Assembly: GCA_016861165.1 (NCBI GenBank)
Contig: BOKV01000010.1
Location: 50,055 to 114,054, forward strand
Reading direction: 5' to 3'
Length of the DNA: 64,000 nucleotides
Source of the DNA: Alphaproteobacteria bacterium
Lineage (GTDB): Bacteria > Pseudomonadota > Alphaproteobacteria > Rhizobiales > Rhizobiaceae
A program made the position numbers and the translations under genes. Below, in pieces: positions 29,217-40,281 of this stretch (its first letter is position 1; each line of letters starts with the position of its first letter). Below the pieces are notes generated by a model that was given only the letters and a program-made list of their open reading frames with translations, was not told where the DNA came from and searched no databases.

Positions 29217-31325
29217 ATGGCCGGCAGAAAACCAACCAAGCGCGTCGAGCCGCGTTTCGACCGTCCGGCGCGGCGGCGCGACGACCTGCGGGTGCAGGCG
29301 TCGGACCGCGTGGCCGGGTCAGGCCGGCGCGGGCGGACCGGCCGCCCCCGGCGAGGTGCCAAGGCCGCGGGCCGGAACTGGCGTCTGCTGCGCCGTGCCG
29401 CCTACTGGTGCACGGTGCTGGCGCTGTGGGGCGCCATCGGGCTCGCCGTCGTCGTCGGCTATTACGGCGCGCAGCTGCCGCAGATGTCGACCTGGGCGGT
29501 GCCGGAACGCCCGCCCAACGCCCGCATCGTCTCGGTCGACGGCGAACTGCTCGCCAATCGTGGCGTCACCGGCGGCGAGGCGATGCGGCTCGACGAGATG
29601 TCGCCCTACCTGCCGCGGGCGGTGGTCGCCATCGAGGATCGCCGCTTCAAATCGCATGTCGGCATCGATCCGATCGGCCTGGCCCGCGCCATGGTCGCCA
29701 ATCTGATAGCCGGCGATCTCGTCCAGGGCGGCTCGACGCTTACCCAGCAGCTTGCCAAGAACCTGTTCCTGGAGCCCGACCGCACGGTGGGCCGCAAGAT
29801 TCAGGAGGCGGTGCTGGCGCTGTGGCTGGAGACGCGCTTCTCCAAGGACGAGATTCTCGAACTCTACCTCAACCGCGTCTATTTCGGCGCCGGCGCCTAT
29901 GGCGTTGACGCGGCGGCACGGCGCTATTTCGGCAAGTCGGCAAGCGAACTGACACTGGCCGAGTCGGCACTACTGGCCGGGCTTCTGAAGGCGCCGTCGC
30001 GCCTGTCGCCGGCACGCGACCCGCAAGCGGCCGATGCCCGTGCCCAGGTCGTGCTCGCCGCCATGCAGGAGGCCGGCCTCATCAGCCCGGGCGAGGCCGT
30101 CCAGGCGATGGCGATGCAGCCGGCCGCGGCGCGCAGCTACTGGAGCGGCGCGCAGCACTATGTCGCCGACATGGTGATGCGCCAGCTGCCGGAGCTCATC
30201 GGCGCCTACCGCCATGACGTGATAGTCCACACCACCATCGACCTCGACCTGCAGCGTGAGGCGGAGGTGGCGATCCGGCAGACCATGGACGGGGAGGGGA
30301 AGGACCGTGACGCCGGACAGGCGGCGCTCGTCGCGCTCGATCCCGGCGGCGCCATCCGCGCTCTCGTCGGCGGCCGCGAATACGCGGCGAGCCAGTTCAA
30401 CCGCGCAGAAGCGCGCCGCCAGCCCGGCTCCGCCTTCAAGCCGATCGTCTTCCTGGCGGCGCTCGAGGCCGACCGCACGCCCGAATCGGTACGCCGCGAC
30501 GCGCCCGTGCGCATCGGCAAGTGGACGCCCGAGAACTATGAGGGGCGCTATCACGGCCCGGTGACGTTGCGCGAGGCGCTGGCCGGGTCGCTGAACAGCG
30601 TCGCCGCGCAACTGGTCATGGAGGTCGGGCCGAAGCGGGTGATCGAGACGGCGCGGCGCCTCGGCATCCGCTCGCCGATCGAACGCAACGCCTCGATCGC
30701 GCTCGGCACGTCGGAGCTGACGCTGATCGAGCTGACCGCCGCTTACGCGCCGCTCGCCAATGGCGGGCGCAGCGTCACCCCATATCTGATCCGCCGGGTC
30801 ACGAGTGCCGACGGGCGCATTCTCTACGAGCGCCAGGCGCCGGCCGAACCCCAGGTCGTCGGCGCCCGCGAGGTGGCGATGATGAACGACATGCTGCGCG
30901 AGGTGGTGCGCTCCGGCACGGGGCAGGCGGCGGCCATTCCCGGCTGGGACGTCGCCGGCAAGACCGGCACCACGCAGAACTCGCGCGACGCGCTGTTCGT
31001 CGGCTATACGGCCCGGCTGGTGGCCGGCGTCTGGTTCGGCAATGACGACGGCGCGCCGATGCGGCGGGTGACGGGCGGCACGCTGCCGGCGCGGACCTGG
31101 GCGCGATTCATGGGCGCGGCGCTCGACGGCGTGCCCGTCGCCGCGCTGCCGGGCGACTACCAGGCGCCGGCGATCGCCATGCCGGTGGCGAGGCCGGGCC
31201 TGTTCGGCACCACCGGGGCGCTGACCGCCGACAGCAACCCGCGCCCGGAGCGGGAGGTCGGAGCACGGCGCGGCCCGCGCAACATTCTCGAGCTGATCTT
31301 CGGCGTCAGGAACGATCCCGGCTGA
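29217..31325 (+). CDS. Class A penicillin-binding protein (PBP1A family), glycosyltransferase/transpeptidase
   Basis: Bifunctional peptidoglycan synthase (702 aa). A long basic cytoplasmic tail (about residues 1-60) precedes one TM helix (about 61-83). The GT51 domain has AIEDRRFKSHVGIDP (catalytic Glu), GGSTLTQQLAKNLFL and ELYLNRVYFG. The transpeptidase domain has SAFK in RQPGSAFKP (catalytic Ser near residue 403), SLNS as the SxN box, and KTGTT near 582. Length is shorter than E. coli PBP1A and closer to alphaproteobacterial PBP1A-like or MrcA-like paralogues. Confidence 0.94.
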   Translation: MAGRKPTKRVEPRFDRPARRRDDLRVQASDRVAGSGRRGRTGRPRRGAKAAGRNWRLLRRAAYWCTVLALWGAIGLAVVVGYYGAQLPQMSTWAVPERPPNARIVSVDGELLANRGVTGGEAMRLDEMSPYLPRAVVAIEDRRFKSHVGIDPIGLARAMVANLIAGDLVQGGSTLTQQLAKNLFLEPDRTVGRKIQEAVLALWLETRFSKDEILELYLNRVYFGAGAYGVDAAARRYFGKSASELTLAESALLAGLLKAPSRLSPARDPQAADARAQVVLAAMQEAGLISPGEAVQAMAMQPAAARSYWSGAQHYVADMVMRQLPELIGAYRHDVIVHTTIDLDLQREAEVAIRQTMDGEGKDRDAGQAALVALDPGGAIRALVGGREYAASQFNRAEARRQPGSAFKPIVFLAALEADRTPESVRRDAPVRIGKWTPENYEGRYHGPVTLREALAGSLNSVAAQLVMEVGPKRVIETARRLGIRSPIERNASIALGTSELTLIELTAAYAPLANGGRSVTPYLIRRVTSADGRILYERQAPAEPQVVGAREVAMMNDMLREVVRSGTGQAAAIPGWDVAGKTGTTQNSRDALFVGYTARLVAGVWFGNDDGAPMRRVTGGTLPARTWARFMGAALDGVPVAALPGDYQAPAIAMPVARPGLFGTTGALTADSNPRPEREVGARRGPRNILELIFGVRNDPG

Positions 31326-31357
31326 TGACCGGCGGCGACCGCTGCCGGCGGGGCGGC

Positions 31358-31813
31358 CTATTCAAGCGGCGGGATGCGCAGCACCTGGCCCGGATAGATC
31401 TTGTCGGGATGGGTCAGCATCGGCTTGTTGGCCTCGAAGATCACCGTGTGCTTGGTACCCTTGCCCTTGCCGTAGTGGCGCTCGGCGATCTTCCAGAGGT
31501 TGTCGCCCTTCTTGACCGTGTAGAAGACCGGGTCCTTCGGCGCACCCGTGGCGGCGACCTTGACCGCATCGGTCTCGACCTTGGAGATGCCGAGCGTGTT
31601 GCCGACCGCGATGATGGCCTTCTCGAACACCGTCTGGTCGGCGACCTCGCCCTTGATGACCGCCGTGTTGCCCTTGACCTCGACCTTGAGCCCCTCGGTG
31701 CCGAGCTTGTGGCTGTCGAGTTCCTTCTTGAGGGCCTCGGCGCTCGGCGGCTCCTCCTCCGATCCGATGCCGAGCTTCTTGCCGACCGATTTGACGAAGT
31801 CGAAAATACCCAC
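31358..31813 (-). CDS. BON-LysM domain protein (Kbp/YgaU-like)
   Basis: Small soluble protein of 151 aa. It starts MGIFDFVKSVGKKLG after a GTG with AGGAGG 6 nt upstream. A BON-like domain (about residues 25-90, GLKVEVKGNTAVIKGEV) is followed by a C-terminal LysM (about 95-150, VKKGDNLWKIAERHYGKG ... IYPGQVLRIPPL). This architecture is that of E. coli Kbp/YgaU, a cytoplasmic K+-binding protein needed for growth at high K+. No signal peptide is seen, consistent with that. It converges with the PBP gene. Confidence 0.9.
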   Translation of the reverse strand: MGIFDFVKSVGKKLGIGSEEEPPSAEALKKELDSHKLGTEGLKVEVKGNTAVIKGEVADQTVFEKAIIAVGNTLGISKVETDAVKVAATGAPKDPVFYTVKKGDNLWKIAERHYGKGKGTKHTVIFEANKPMLTHPDKIYPGQVLRIPPLE

Positions 31814-31898
31814 GATCGCCTCCTGTGAACCTGCCCCGCGACCAAGGATAGGCGGCACGGCAGGCCGGCGGCAAGACAAAATGGGCGGGCAGGCGCGC

Positions 31899-33548
<1,650 letters not shown>

Positions 33549-33694
33549 GTCGCTGCCTCGCCTGCTGGCGGCCCGGCCGTCCGCCGATGCCTTCCCGATC
33601 AACCGATGTCCGGGAACTCCTCCCTGGCGCCCGCCGCGCAGACGCGTAGCGGCGACCTATAACGCAGCGAGCGCAACGCTGGCAAGCTCCTCGC

Positions 33695-33760
33695 CAGAAA
33701 AGTCCAATAAATTCATATATTTAATCGATTTAAGGCAGTTTTGAACGATTTAGCCCGCCA
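33695..33760 (-). promoter_or_regulatory. Probable pckA promoter region
   Basis: A 60-70 bp A+T-rich island in an otherwise G+C-rich background, 150-210 bp upstream of the pckA start codon. It contains the near-palindrome TTAATCGATTTAA (33721-33733) and several TATA-like hexamers. It fits a promoter with an operator-like element, but the regulator is not identified. The GFA-domain gene ends at 33793, so the island serves pckA and not that gene. Confidence 0.45.
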
Positions 33761-33792
33761 CCGCCCGCGCGCCGACAAGCCCGGTCGAAGCA

Positions 33793-34221
33793 CTATTCGG
33801 GCATCGCCTCGCCCGAGCCCCCGGCCGCCGCCGGGAAATCCCGCAACTTGAGAAGGCCGTCCTTAATTGGCAGCACCGTTTCGGCGTAGTTCAGATGCAC
33901 CGTCGGTTCGAAGGCCAGCGTCGGCAGTGCCGGCGCGGCGACGTCGGTCAGACCGAGCCCGGGGTGGCGGGTCATGACGTGCCCGCCGCATTTCGTGCAG
34001 AACTGCCGGTCGCTCATGCCGCTCTTGTTGAACCGCCCGAGAAACTGCGCTCCCCCGGTGACCCTGACATTGTCCGACTTCCACAGGATGAAGGCCACCA
34101 ACGGCGCCCCGGAATAGGTTCGGCACGAATTGCAGTGGCAGTAGCCCATTTCCTCGGGCGTGCCCGTGGCCTCGATTTCCACCGCGCCACAGAAGCAGGT
34201 ACCCTTGTGCTTGCCGGCCAT
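33793..34221 (-). CDS. GFA-domain (glutathione-dependent formaldehyde-activating-like) zinc protein
   Basis: Protein of 142 aa in the GFA/CENP-V superfamily. Zinc ligands are visible as CFCG near residue 9, YCHCNSC near 27, and FCTKCG near 73. APLVAFILWKSDNVRVTGG and FLGRFNKSGMSDRQFC are typical family text. Function in most members is unknown; glutathione-formaldehyde chemistry is shown only for a few. It is inserted between pckA and chvI, which are usually close neighbours, and is divergent from chvI. Confidence 0.88.
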   Translation of the reverse strand: MAGKHKGTCFCGAVEIEATGTPEEMGYCHCNSCRTYSGAPLVAFILWKSDNVRVTGGAQFLGRFNKSGMSDRQFCTKCGGHVMTRHPGLGLTDVAAPALPTLAFEPTVHLNYAETVLPIKDGLLKLRDFPAAAGGSGEAMPE

Positions 34222-34516
34222 GGCGTGCCCCTTCCCGACTGCGATCCGCAATCTACTTTGTTCGCCTGCGGGCGCAAGACAACGCTCCTGGCCGCCGCGG
34301 CGGGCCGGCCGGTCGACCGGGGGCGAACCCTCGCGGCGGCCCATTGCCGCGCATGCTTTTCCGGTTTGAAGAGGGACGGCGGGCTGCGCTATGGTCGGCG
34401 CCAAAATTTGCTCGCATTTCTGACGCCTTTGCACAGCTGCAGAATCCATCCTGGCCGGCGGGAACCGGCGGAAACGGAAGCCAGGAGCTGTGCACATGGT
34501 CATGGAGGCAGAACGC

Positions 34517-35224
34517 ATGCCAACGATCGCGCTTGTCGACGACGACCGCAACATCCTGACTTCGGTGTCGATCGCGCTCGAAGCGGAGGGCTATCGCGTC
34601 GAGACCTATACCGACGGGGCCTCGGCGCTCGACGGCCTGACCGTGCGCCGCCCGGATCTGGCCATCTTCGACATCAAGATGCCGCGCATGGACGGCATGG
34701 AGCTTCTGCGGCGGCTGCGGCAGAAATCGGACCTGCCGGTGATCTTTCTCACCTCCAAGGACGACGAGATCGACGAACTGTTCGGCCTCAAGATGGGTGC
34801 CGACGACTTCATCCGCAAACCGTTCTCGCAGCGCCTGCTGGTCGAGCGGGTGAAGGCGGTGCTGCGGCGATCGGCGGTGGCCACCGACAACGGCGCCAAG
34901 GCCGGCAATGGCGGCGAGGCGAAGGTGCTGGAACGCGGCAACCTGGTCATGGACCAGGAGCGCCACACCTGTACCTGGGGCGGCAAACCCGTTACGCTGA
35001 CGGTAACCGAGTTTCTGATCCTCTACGCGCTGGCGCAGCGGCCGGGCGTCGTCAAGAGCCGCGATGCGCTGATGGACGCCGCCTATGACGACCAGGTCTA
35101 TGTCGACGACCGGACCATCGACAGCCACATCAAGCGGCTGCGCAAGAAGTTCAAGGCCGAGGACGATTCGTTCGACATGATCGAAACGCTCTACGGGGTC
35201 GGTTACCGGTTCAAGGAGGCCTAG
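34517..35224 (+). CDS. chvI: Response regulator ChvI
   Basis: OmpR-family regulator (235 aa) of the ChvG/ChvI two-component system, which responds to acidity and cell-envelope stress in rhizobia. The receiver domain begins [20 protein letters not shown] with phosphoacceptor Asp near residue 52 in [13 protein letters not shown]. The winged-helix effector has [18 protein letters not shown] and [21 protein letters not shown] text and ends [13 protein letters not shown]. The ATG at 34517 has GGAGG 8 nt upstream; an in-frame ATG at 34490 is less likely. The kinase gene follows 61 bp downstream. Confidence 0.94.
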   Translation: MPTIALVDDDRNILTSVSIALEAEGYRVETYTDGASALDGLTVRRPDLAIFDIKMPRMDGMELLRRLRQKSDLPVIFLTSKDDEIDELFGLKMGADDFIRKPFSQRLLVERVKAVLRRSAVATDNGAKAGNGGEAKVLERGNLVMDQERHTCTWGGKPVTLTVTEFLILYALAQRPGVVKSRDALMDAAYDDQVYVDDRTIDSHIKRLRKKFKAEDDSFDMIETLYGVGYRFKEA

Positions 35225-35285
35225 GCCGGCCACGGGCGCGACCCGGGCCGGGCATTCGCCATCGCCGGCGAGCCACGGAAGTTCA

Positions 35286-37151
35286 ATGGACGTCGATACG
35301 GCGAGAGCGCCGTCTGCCGAAGACCTCGTGATGGAGCGCGCAAGCCCGGCGCCGCTCCGCCCGAGCGGCCGCGCCGGCGAGCCGGGCGACCGCAGCGACG
35401 TCGCGGCGCGCGCCGCCGAGACCGACACGGCCGATGAAGAGCGGCCGATCAGGGCCAGGCCCGTCGCGCGCGTCGGACAGTTCCTGCGGTCGCTGCTGTT
35501 TTCCTCGCTCACCAAGCGCATCGTCTTCCTCAACCTGGCGGCGCTCATCGTCCTGCTGTCCGGAATCCTCTATCTCAACCAGTTCCGCGAGGGGCTGATC
35601 GCGGCCCGCGTGCAGAGCCTGACGATCCAGGGCCGCATCATCGCCGGCGCCATCGCCTCCTCGGCGACGGTCGAGACCGACACGATCATGATCGATCCCG
35701 ACAAGCTGCTCGAACTGCAGGCCGGCGAGAGCATCGCGCCGACGATCGATTCCTTCGAGACGCTTGATTCGCCGATCAAGCCGGAGAAGGTGGCGCCGCT
35801 GCTGCGCTCGCTGATCCAGCCGACGCGCACGCGCGCCCGCATCTATGACCGCGACGGCATCCTCGTCCTCGACTCGCGCCATCTCTATGGCGGTGGCCAG
35901 GTGGTGCGCTACGACCTGCCGCCGCTCGAATCGAACGACGAGGGCATGATCGCCACCATCGGCAAGACCCTCAACAAGTGGCTGCAGCGCCGCGACGTGC
36001 CGATCCACCAGGAAAACGCCATCGGCACCGACTATCCCGAAGTTGCCGCGGCGCTCATCGGCCAGCCGTCGACGGTGACGCGGATGACCGAGCAGGGCGA
36101 GCTCATCGTCTCGGTGGCGGTGCCGGTGCAGCGGTTGCGGGCGGTGCTGGGCGTCCTGCTGCTGTCGACCCAGGGCGGCGACATCGACCGCATCGTCGCC
36201 GAGGAGCGCATCGCTATCATGCGGGTCTTCCTGGTGGCGGGGACGGTCATCATCATGCTGTCCTTCCTGCTTGCCAGCACCATCGCCAATCCGCTGCGCC
36301 GGCTCGCCGAGGCGGCGGTGCGGGTGCGCCACGGCGTCAAGTCGCGCGTGCAGATTCCCGACTTCTCCAGCCGCCACGACGAGATCGGCAACCTTTCCCA
36401 GTCGCTGCGCGACATGACCAACGCGCTCTATGCCCGCATCGAGGCGATCGAGAGCTTCGCCGCCGACGTCAGCCATGAACTGAAGAACCCGCTGACCTCG
36501 CTCAGAAGCGCGGTCGAGACGCTGCCGGTGGCCGCCAACGAGACGGCGCGCAAGAAGCTTCTCGCCATCATCCAGCATGACGTGCGCCGGCTCGACCGGC
36601 TGATCACCGACATCTCCGATGCCTCGCGCCTCGATGCGGAACTAGCCCGCGTCGACCTGCAGCCGGTCGACCTGAAGCTCATGCTGGAGAACATCGTCAG
36701 CATGCGCCGGCTCATCGCGCCGGGAACCAAGAACGTCGCCTACCGCCTGCATGTGGCGCCGGCCAGGGCGTCCGGCGCCTACACCGTTTACGGTCACGAG
36801 AGCCGCATCGGCCAGGTCGTCAACAACCTGCTCGACAACGCCCGCTCGTTCGTGCCGGCCGACACCGGCGCCATCGACATCGGCCTGCGCCGCCGGGGTG
36901 GCGCCATCTTCATCACCGTCGAGGACAATGGCCCCGGCATCCAGGCCGACAACATCGAGCGCATATTCGAGCGCTTCTATACCGACCGTCCGGAAGATGA
37001 AGGCTTCGGCCAGAACTCCGGGCTCGGCCTGTCGATCTCGCGCCAGATCATCGAGGCCCATGACGGCACCATCCGGGCGGAGAACCGGACGCCGCCCGCG
37101 ACCGGGGCGCGGTTCACCATCACCCTGCCGGCCGCCGACCGCGGCGCCTGA
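35286..37151 (+). CDS. chvG: Sensor histidine kinase ChvG
   Basis: Membrane kinase (621 aa) partnering ChvI. A hydrophilic N-tail (about 1-70) is followed by TM1 (about 76-98), a periplasmic domain (about 99-310, including the ExoR-binding region in rhizobial homologues), TM2 (about 312-335) and HAMP. HisKA has the H-box VSHELKNPLTSLRSAVE (His near 397). The ATPase domain has N, G1 and G2 boxes: VVNNLLDNARSF, VEDNGPGI, GLGLSISRQI. The hprK gene follows 14 bp downstream, so chvG is probably read through into the regulatory PTS genes. Confidence 0.94.
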   Translation: MDVDTARAPSAEDLVMERASPAPLRPSGRAGEPGDRSDVAARAAETDTADEERPIRARPVARVGQFLRSLLFSSLTKRIVFLNLAALIVLLSGILYLNQFREGLIAARVQSLTIQGRIIAGAIASSATVETDTIMIDPDKLLELQAGESIAPTIDSFETLDSPIKPEKVAPLLRSLIQPTRTRARIYDRDGILVLDSRHLYGGGQVVRYDLPPLESNDEGMIATIGKTLNKWLQRRDVPIHQENAIGTDYPEVAAALIGQPSTVTRMTEQGELIVSVAVPVQRLRAVLGVLLLSTQGGDIDRIVAEERIAIMRVFLVAGTVIIMLSFLLASTIANPLRRLAEAAVRVRHGVKSRVQIPDFSSRHDEIGNLSQSLRDMTNALYARIEAIESFAADVSHELKNPLTSLRSAVETLPVAANETARKKLLAIIQHDVRRLDRLITDISDASRLDAELARVDLQPVDLKLMLENIVSMRRLIAPGTKNVAYRLHVAPARASGAYTVYGHESRIGQVVNNLLDNARSFVPADTGAIDIGLRRRGGAIFITVEDNGPGIQADNIERIFERFYTDRPEDEGFGQNSGLGLSISRQIIEAHDGTIRAENRTPPATGARFTITLPAADRGA

Positions 37152-37165
37152 CAAGGCCGCCAACG

Positions 37166-37627
37166 ATGCCGGCAGCGGCGAGCAACCATCACTGCAGTGT
37201 CGTCGCCGTCGAAGGCCACGGCGTGCTCATCGAGGGCAGCTCGGGAAGCGGCAAGACCAGCCTGGCACTCGGACTGGTCGACACCGCGCGCGCCCGCGGC
37301 ATCGAGGCGGCGCTGGTCTGCGACGACCAGGCGCTGCTGGCCCGCCTGGACGGCCGGCTGGTGGCGTCGGCGCCGCCGGCGATCGCCGGTATGGCAGAAC
37401 TGCGCGGCTATGGCATCACCCGCGTCACCCACCGGCCGTGCTGCACGGTCGCGGTGGTCGGGCGGATCGGCGCCGACCGGCGGCTGGCGCGCATGGCCGA
37501 TGCCGAGCGCACCGAACTGATGGGCGTCGACCTGCCGCTGGTACGCCTGCCGCGGCGCCACGAGCAGCAGGCGATCCGCATCATCCTGGCCTGGCTCGCC
37601 GAACACCGCGCGGCGGCGGAGCCCTGA
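37166..37627 (+). CDS. hprK: HPr kinase/phosphorylase, short alphaproteobacterial form
   Basis: Protein of 153 aa containing only the catalytic C-terminal domain of HprK. Walker A GSSGSGKTSLALGL is at about residues 24-37, and the family's GRGxR-like region corresponds to LRGYGITRV. The N-terminal domain found in Firmicutes HprK is absent, as usual in this class. It phosphorylates HPr on serine, coupling PTS state to regulation. It lies between chvG and the EIIA/HPr genes, an arrangement linking PTS signalling to ChvG/ChvI. Confidence 0.93.
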   Translation: MPAAASNHHCSVVAVEGHGVLIEGSSGSGKTSLALGLVDTARARGIEAALVCDDQALLARLDGRLVASAPPAIAGMAELRGYGITRVTHRPCCTVAVVGRIGADRRLARMADAERTELMGVDLPLVRLPRRHEQQAIRIILAWLAEHRAAAEP

Positions 37628-37779
37628 AATCGGGTGCCGCTGCCAGCCGTTTCCCGGCACGTCGCGCGGCCGGCTTTTTCTCTTGCACCGCAAACAAATC
37701 CCGCCAAGATAGCGCTCCCTCGCGCCATCGCCGGCACCGACCGCGGCGAGAACGGCCGGGGGACCCGAACGGAGAAGAC

Positions 37780-38181
37780 ATGATCGGACTGGTTCTCGTC
37801 ACCCACGGCCAGCTCGCGCATGAGTTCCGCATGGCACTTGAGCACGTCGTCGGTCCGCAGGACAGGATCGAAACGATCGACATCGGCCCCGACGACGACA
37901 TGGAGCAGCGCCGCCAGGACATCCTCGGCGCGGTCGCCGCCGTCAGCGACGGCGCCGGCGTCATCATCCTGACCGACATGTTCGGCGGCACACCCTCCAA
38001 CCTGGCGATCTCGGTCATGCAGGCCGGCAGCATCGAGGTGATCGCCGGGGTCAACCTGCCGATGCTGATCAAGCTTGCCAGCGTGCGCGGCGACGACGAT
38101 ATGGAACGCGCGCTCAACGAGGCGCAGGAGTCGGGCCGCAAGTACATCAACGTCGCCAGCCGGCTCCTGCAGGGCCAGTAG
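37780..38181 (+). CDS. PTS EIIA component, mannose family (regulatory PTS)
   Basis: Cytosolic phosphocarrier (133 aa). IGLVLVTHGQLAHEF carries the phosphorylatable His near residue 9, and DMFGGTPSNLAISVM is the other family landmark. No EIIB/EIIC permease is nearby, so this is the regulatory PTS typical of alphaproteobacteria, not a sugar transporter. GGAGAAG precedes the ATG by a few bases. HPr is encoded 14 bp downstream. Confidence 0.94.
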   Translation: MIGLVLVTHGQLAHEFRMALEHVVGPQDRIETIDIGPDDDMEQRRQDILGAVAAVSDGAGVIILTDMFGGTPSNLAISVMQAGSIEVIAGVNLPMLIKLASVRGDDDMERALNEAQESGRKYINVASRLLQGQ

Positions 38182-38195
38182 GAGGCGGCGCTGGC

Positions 38196-38486
38196 GTGCG
38201 CAGGCGGGCGGGCGATCAACTGGTCCGGACGATGACCATCACCAACAAGCGCGGCCTGCACGCCCGCGCCTCGGCGAGGTTCGTCCAGTGCGTCGAGCGG
38301 TTCGATGCGCAGGTGACCGTGACCAAGGACGGCTTCGAGGTCGGCGGCACCTCGATCATGGGCCTGATGATGCTGGCCGCCGCCAATGGCAGCGACATCC
38401 AGGTGGCGGCCGCCGGCCGCCAGGCGCGCGAGGCGCTCGACGCCCTCGCGGAACTGGTCGCCGGCAAGTTCGGCGAGGGCGAGTGA
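38196..38486 (+). CDS. ptsH: Phosphocarrier protein HPr
   Basis: HPr of 96 aa. The active-site His lies in KRGLHARASARFV (His near residue 22 from this GTG start), and the regulatory serine region is GGTSIMGLMMLAAANGS (Ser near 53), the target of the HprK encoded just upstream. The GTG start follows GGAGGCGG. Together with EIIA and HprK it forms the regulatory PTS. Enzyme I (ptsP) is not in the window. Confidence 0.94.
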   Translation: MRRRAGDQLVRTMTITNKRGLHARASARFVQCVERFDAQVTVTKDGFEVGGTSIMGLMMLAAANGSDIQVAAAGRQAREALDALAELVAGKFGEGE

Positions 38487-38501
38487 ACCGGATATTATCG
38501 C

Positions 38502-38517
38502 ATAAAGATTTCTTTAT
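38502..38517. promoter_or_regulatory. Palindromic operator candidate upstream of ahcY (SahR-like)
   Basis: Perfect inverted repeat ATAAAGA-TT-TCTTTAT, 159 bp before the ahcY start, in the only A+T-rich patch of the ptsH-ahcY intergenic region. Methionine-cycle genes in Proteobacteria are commonly controlled by ArsR-type SahR regulators binding such palindromes near ahcY. The palindrome is seen; the regulator is inferred. Confidence 0.55.
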
Positions 38518-38675
38518 ATGATGTTGCATTGACCGCCGGCGATTGATAAAGAGGCGGCCGGTCCGGGGCGCGCAGTGCGATGCGTGCCCCCTCGTGCGTT
38601 GAGCGGCGGCGACGGCCGCGCGCACGCGCCGGGCCGCCACGCGGTCCGCACCAGCAACGAACCGGGAAGCCCAGG

Positions 38676-40076
38676 ATGACGAAGAAGAACGATTACGCCG
38701 TCAAGGACATTGCGCTGGCCGATTTCGGCCGCAAGGAAATCGCGATCGCCGAGACCGAGATGCCGGGCCTGATGGCCTGCCGCGAGGAGTTCGGGGAGAG
38801 CCGGCCGCTCAAGGGGGCGCGCATCTCTGGCTCGCTGCACATGACGATCCAGACCGCGGTGCTGATCGAGACGCTGCAGGTTCTCGGCGCCCAGGTGCGC
38901 TGGGCCTCGTGCAACATCTTCTCCACCCAGGACCACGCCGCCGCCGCCATCGCCGCGACCGGCACGCCCGTCTTCGCCGTCAAGGGCGAGAGCCTGGAGG
39001 AGTACTGGACTTACACCGACGCCATCTTCCAGTGGCCGGACGGCCAGCCCTCCAACATGATCCTCGACGACGGCGGCGACGCCACCATGTACATCCTGAT
39101 CGGCGCCCGCGCCGAGGAGGGCGATGATGTCCTCTCCAACCCCGGATCGGAGGAGGAGGAGGTGCTGTTCGCCCAGATCAGGAAGCGCATGGCCGCCTCG
39201 CCCGGCTGGTTCATCAAGCAGCGCCACGCCATCCGCGGCGTCACCGAGGAGACGACGACCGGCGTCAACCGCCTCTACCAGCTGATGGACAAGGGGCATC
39301 TGCCGTTCCCGGCGATCAACGTCAACGACAGCGTGACCAAGTCGAAGTTCGACAACAAGTATGGCTGCAAGGAATCGCTCGTCGACGGCATCCGCCGCGG
39401 CACCGACGTGATGATGGCCGGCAAGGTCGCCGTGGTGTGCGGCTACGGCGATGTCGGCAAGGGCTCGGCCGCTTCGCTGCGGGGTGCCGGCGCCCGCGTC
39501 ATCGTCACCGAGATCGACCCGATCTGCGCGCTGCAGGCGGCAATGGACGGTTTCGCCGTGATGACGCTGCAGGAGGCGGCGCCGATCGCCGACATCGTCA
39601 TCACCGCCACCGGCAACCGCGATGTCGTCACCGTCGACGACATGCGCACCATGAAGGACATGGCGATCGTCGGCAATATCGGCCATTTCGACAACGAGAT
39701 CCAGGTCGCCCAGCTCAAGAACTTCAAGTGGACCAACATCAAGCCGCAGGTCGACCTGATCGAGTTTCCCGACGGCAAGCGCATCATCCTGCTGTCGGAG
39801 GGCCGGCTGCTCAATCTTGGCAACGCCACCGGCCACCCCTCCTTCGTCATGTCGGCCTCGTTCACCAACCAGGTGCTCGCCCAGATAGAGCTGTTCGCCA
39901 AGGGCGACAGATACGAGAACAAGGTCTACGTCCTGCCCAAGCATCTCGACGAGAAGGTCGCACGCCTGCACCTGGCCAAGCTCGGCGTGCAGCTGACCGA
40001 GCTCTCCGAGCAGCAGGCCGCCTATATCGGCGTCAAGGCGCACGGACCGTTCAAACCCGAGCATTATCGTTACTGA
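38676..40076 (+). CDS. ahcY: Adenosylhomocysteinase (S-adenosyl-L-homocysteine hydrolase)
   Basis: NAD-dependent enzyme (466 aa) that splits S-adenosylhomocysteine into adenosine and homocysteine, keeping methylation going. Markers are the N-terminal [17 protein letters not shown], the substrate site [29 protein letters not shown], the NAD-binding [11 protein letters not shown] near residue 252, and the C-terminal KxDHYRY-type ending KPEHYRY. The long form with the internal insertion ([19 protein letters not shown]) is usual for Proteobacteria. A strong terminator follows 30 bp after the stop. Confidence 0.97.
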   Translation: MTKKNDYAVKDIALADFGRKEIAIAETEMPGLMACREEFGESRPLKGARISGSLHMTIQTAVLIETLQVLGAQVRWASCNIFSTQDHAAAAIAATGTPVFAVKGESLEEYWTYTDAIFQWPDGQPSNMILDDGGDATMYILIGARAEEGDDVLSNPGSEEEEVLFAQIRKRMAASPGWFIKQRHAIRGVTEETTTGVNRLYQLMDKGHLPFPAINVNDSVTKSKFDNKYGCKESLVDGIRRGTDVMMAGKVAVVCGYGDVGKGSAASLRGAGARVIVTEIDPICALQAAMDGFAVMTLQEAAPIADIVITATGNRDVVTVDDMRTMKDMAIVGNIGHFDNEIQVAQLKNFKWTNIKPQVDLIEFPDGKRIILLSEGRLLNLGNATGHPSFVMSASFTNQVLAQIELFAKGDRYENKVYVLPKHLDEKVARLHLAKLGVQLTELSEQQAAYIGVKAHGPFKPEHYRY

Positions 40077-40105
40077 ATTGTTAACCGCTCGGCGGGGACA
40101 ATCGC

Positions 40106-40136
40106 GGCGGCCGGAAGCTTCTTCCGGCCGCCTTTT
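40106..40136 (+). terminator. Rho-independent terminator after ahcY
   Basis: 12-bp perfect stem (40106-40117 with 40121-40132), a 3-nt loop CTT, and a TTTT tail, starting 30 bp after the ahcY stop codon. Confidence 0.88.
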
Positions 40137-40281
40137 CGTCGCGGCTGAATGATGCTTCCGGCCGAGTCGCGAATTGGCTAAGGTTATCAGAATCAGGCAA
40201 CGGGGCGGAGCGCGCTTGGTCGTCGCCGCCGCGCCGGCCTGCCAGGCGGTCTCGGGGAATCGAGCGGCGAGAGGACCAGAC

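Noticed and set aside
38487..38675. Possible SAH or SAM riboswitch in the ahcY leader
   Set aside because: I could not fold the leader into a known SAH/SAM riboswitch architecture; the palindromic operator is the better-supported signal. A covariance-model search would settle it.
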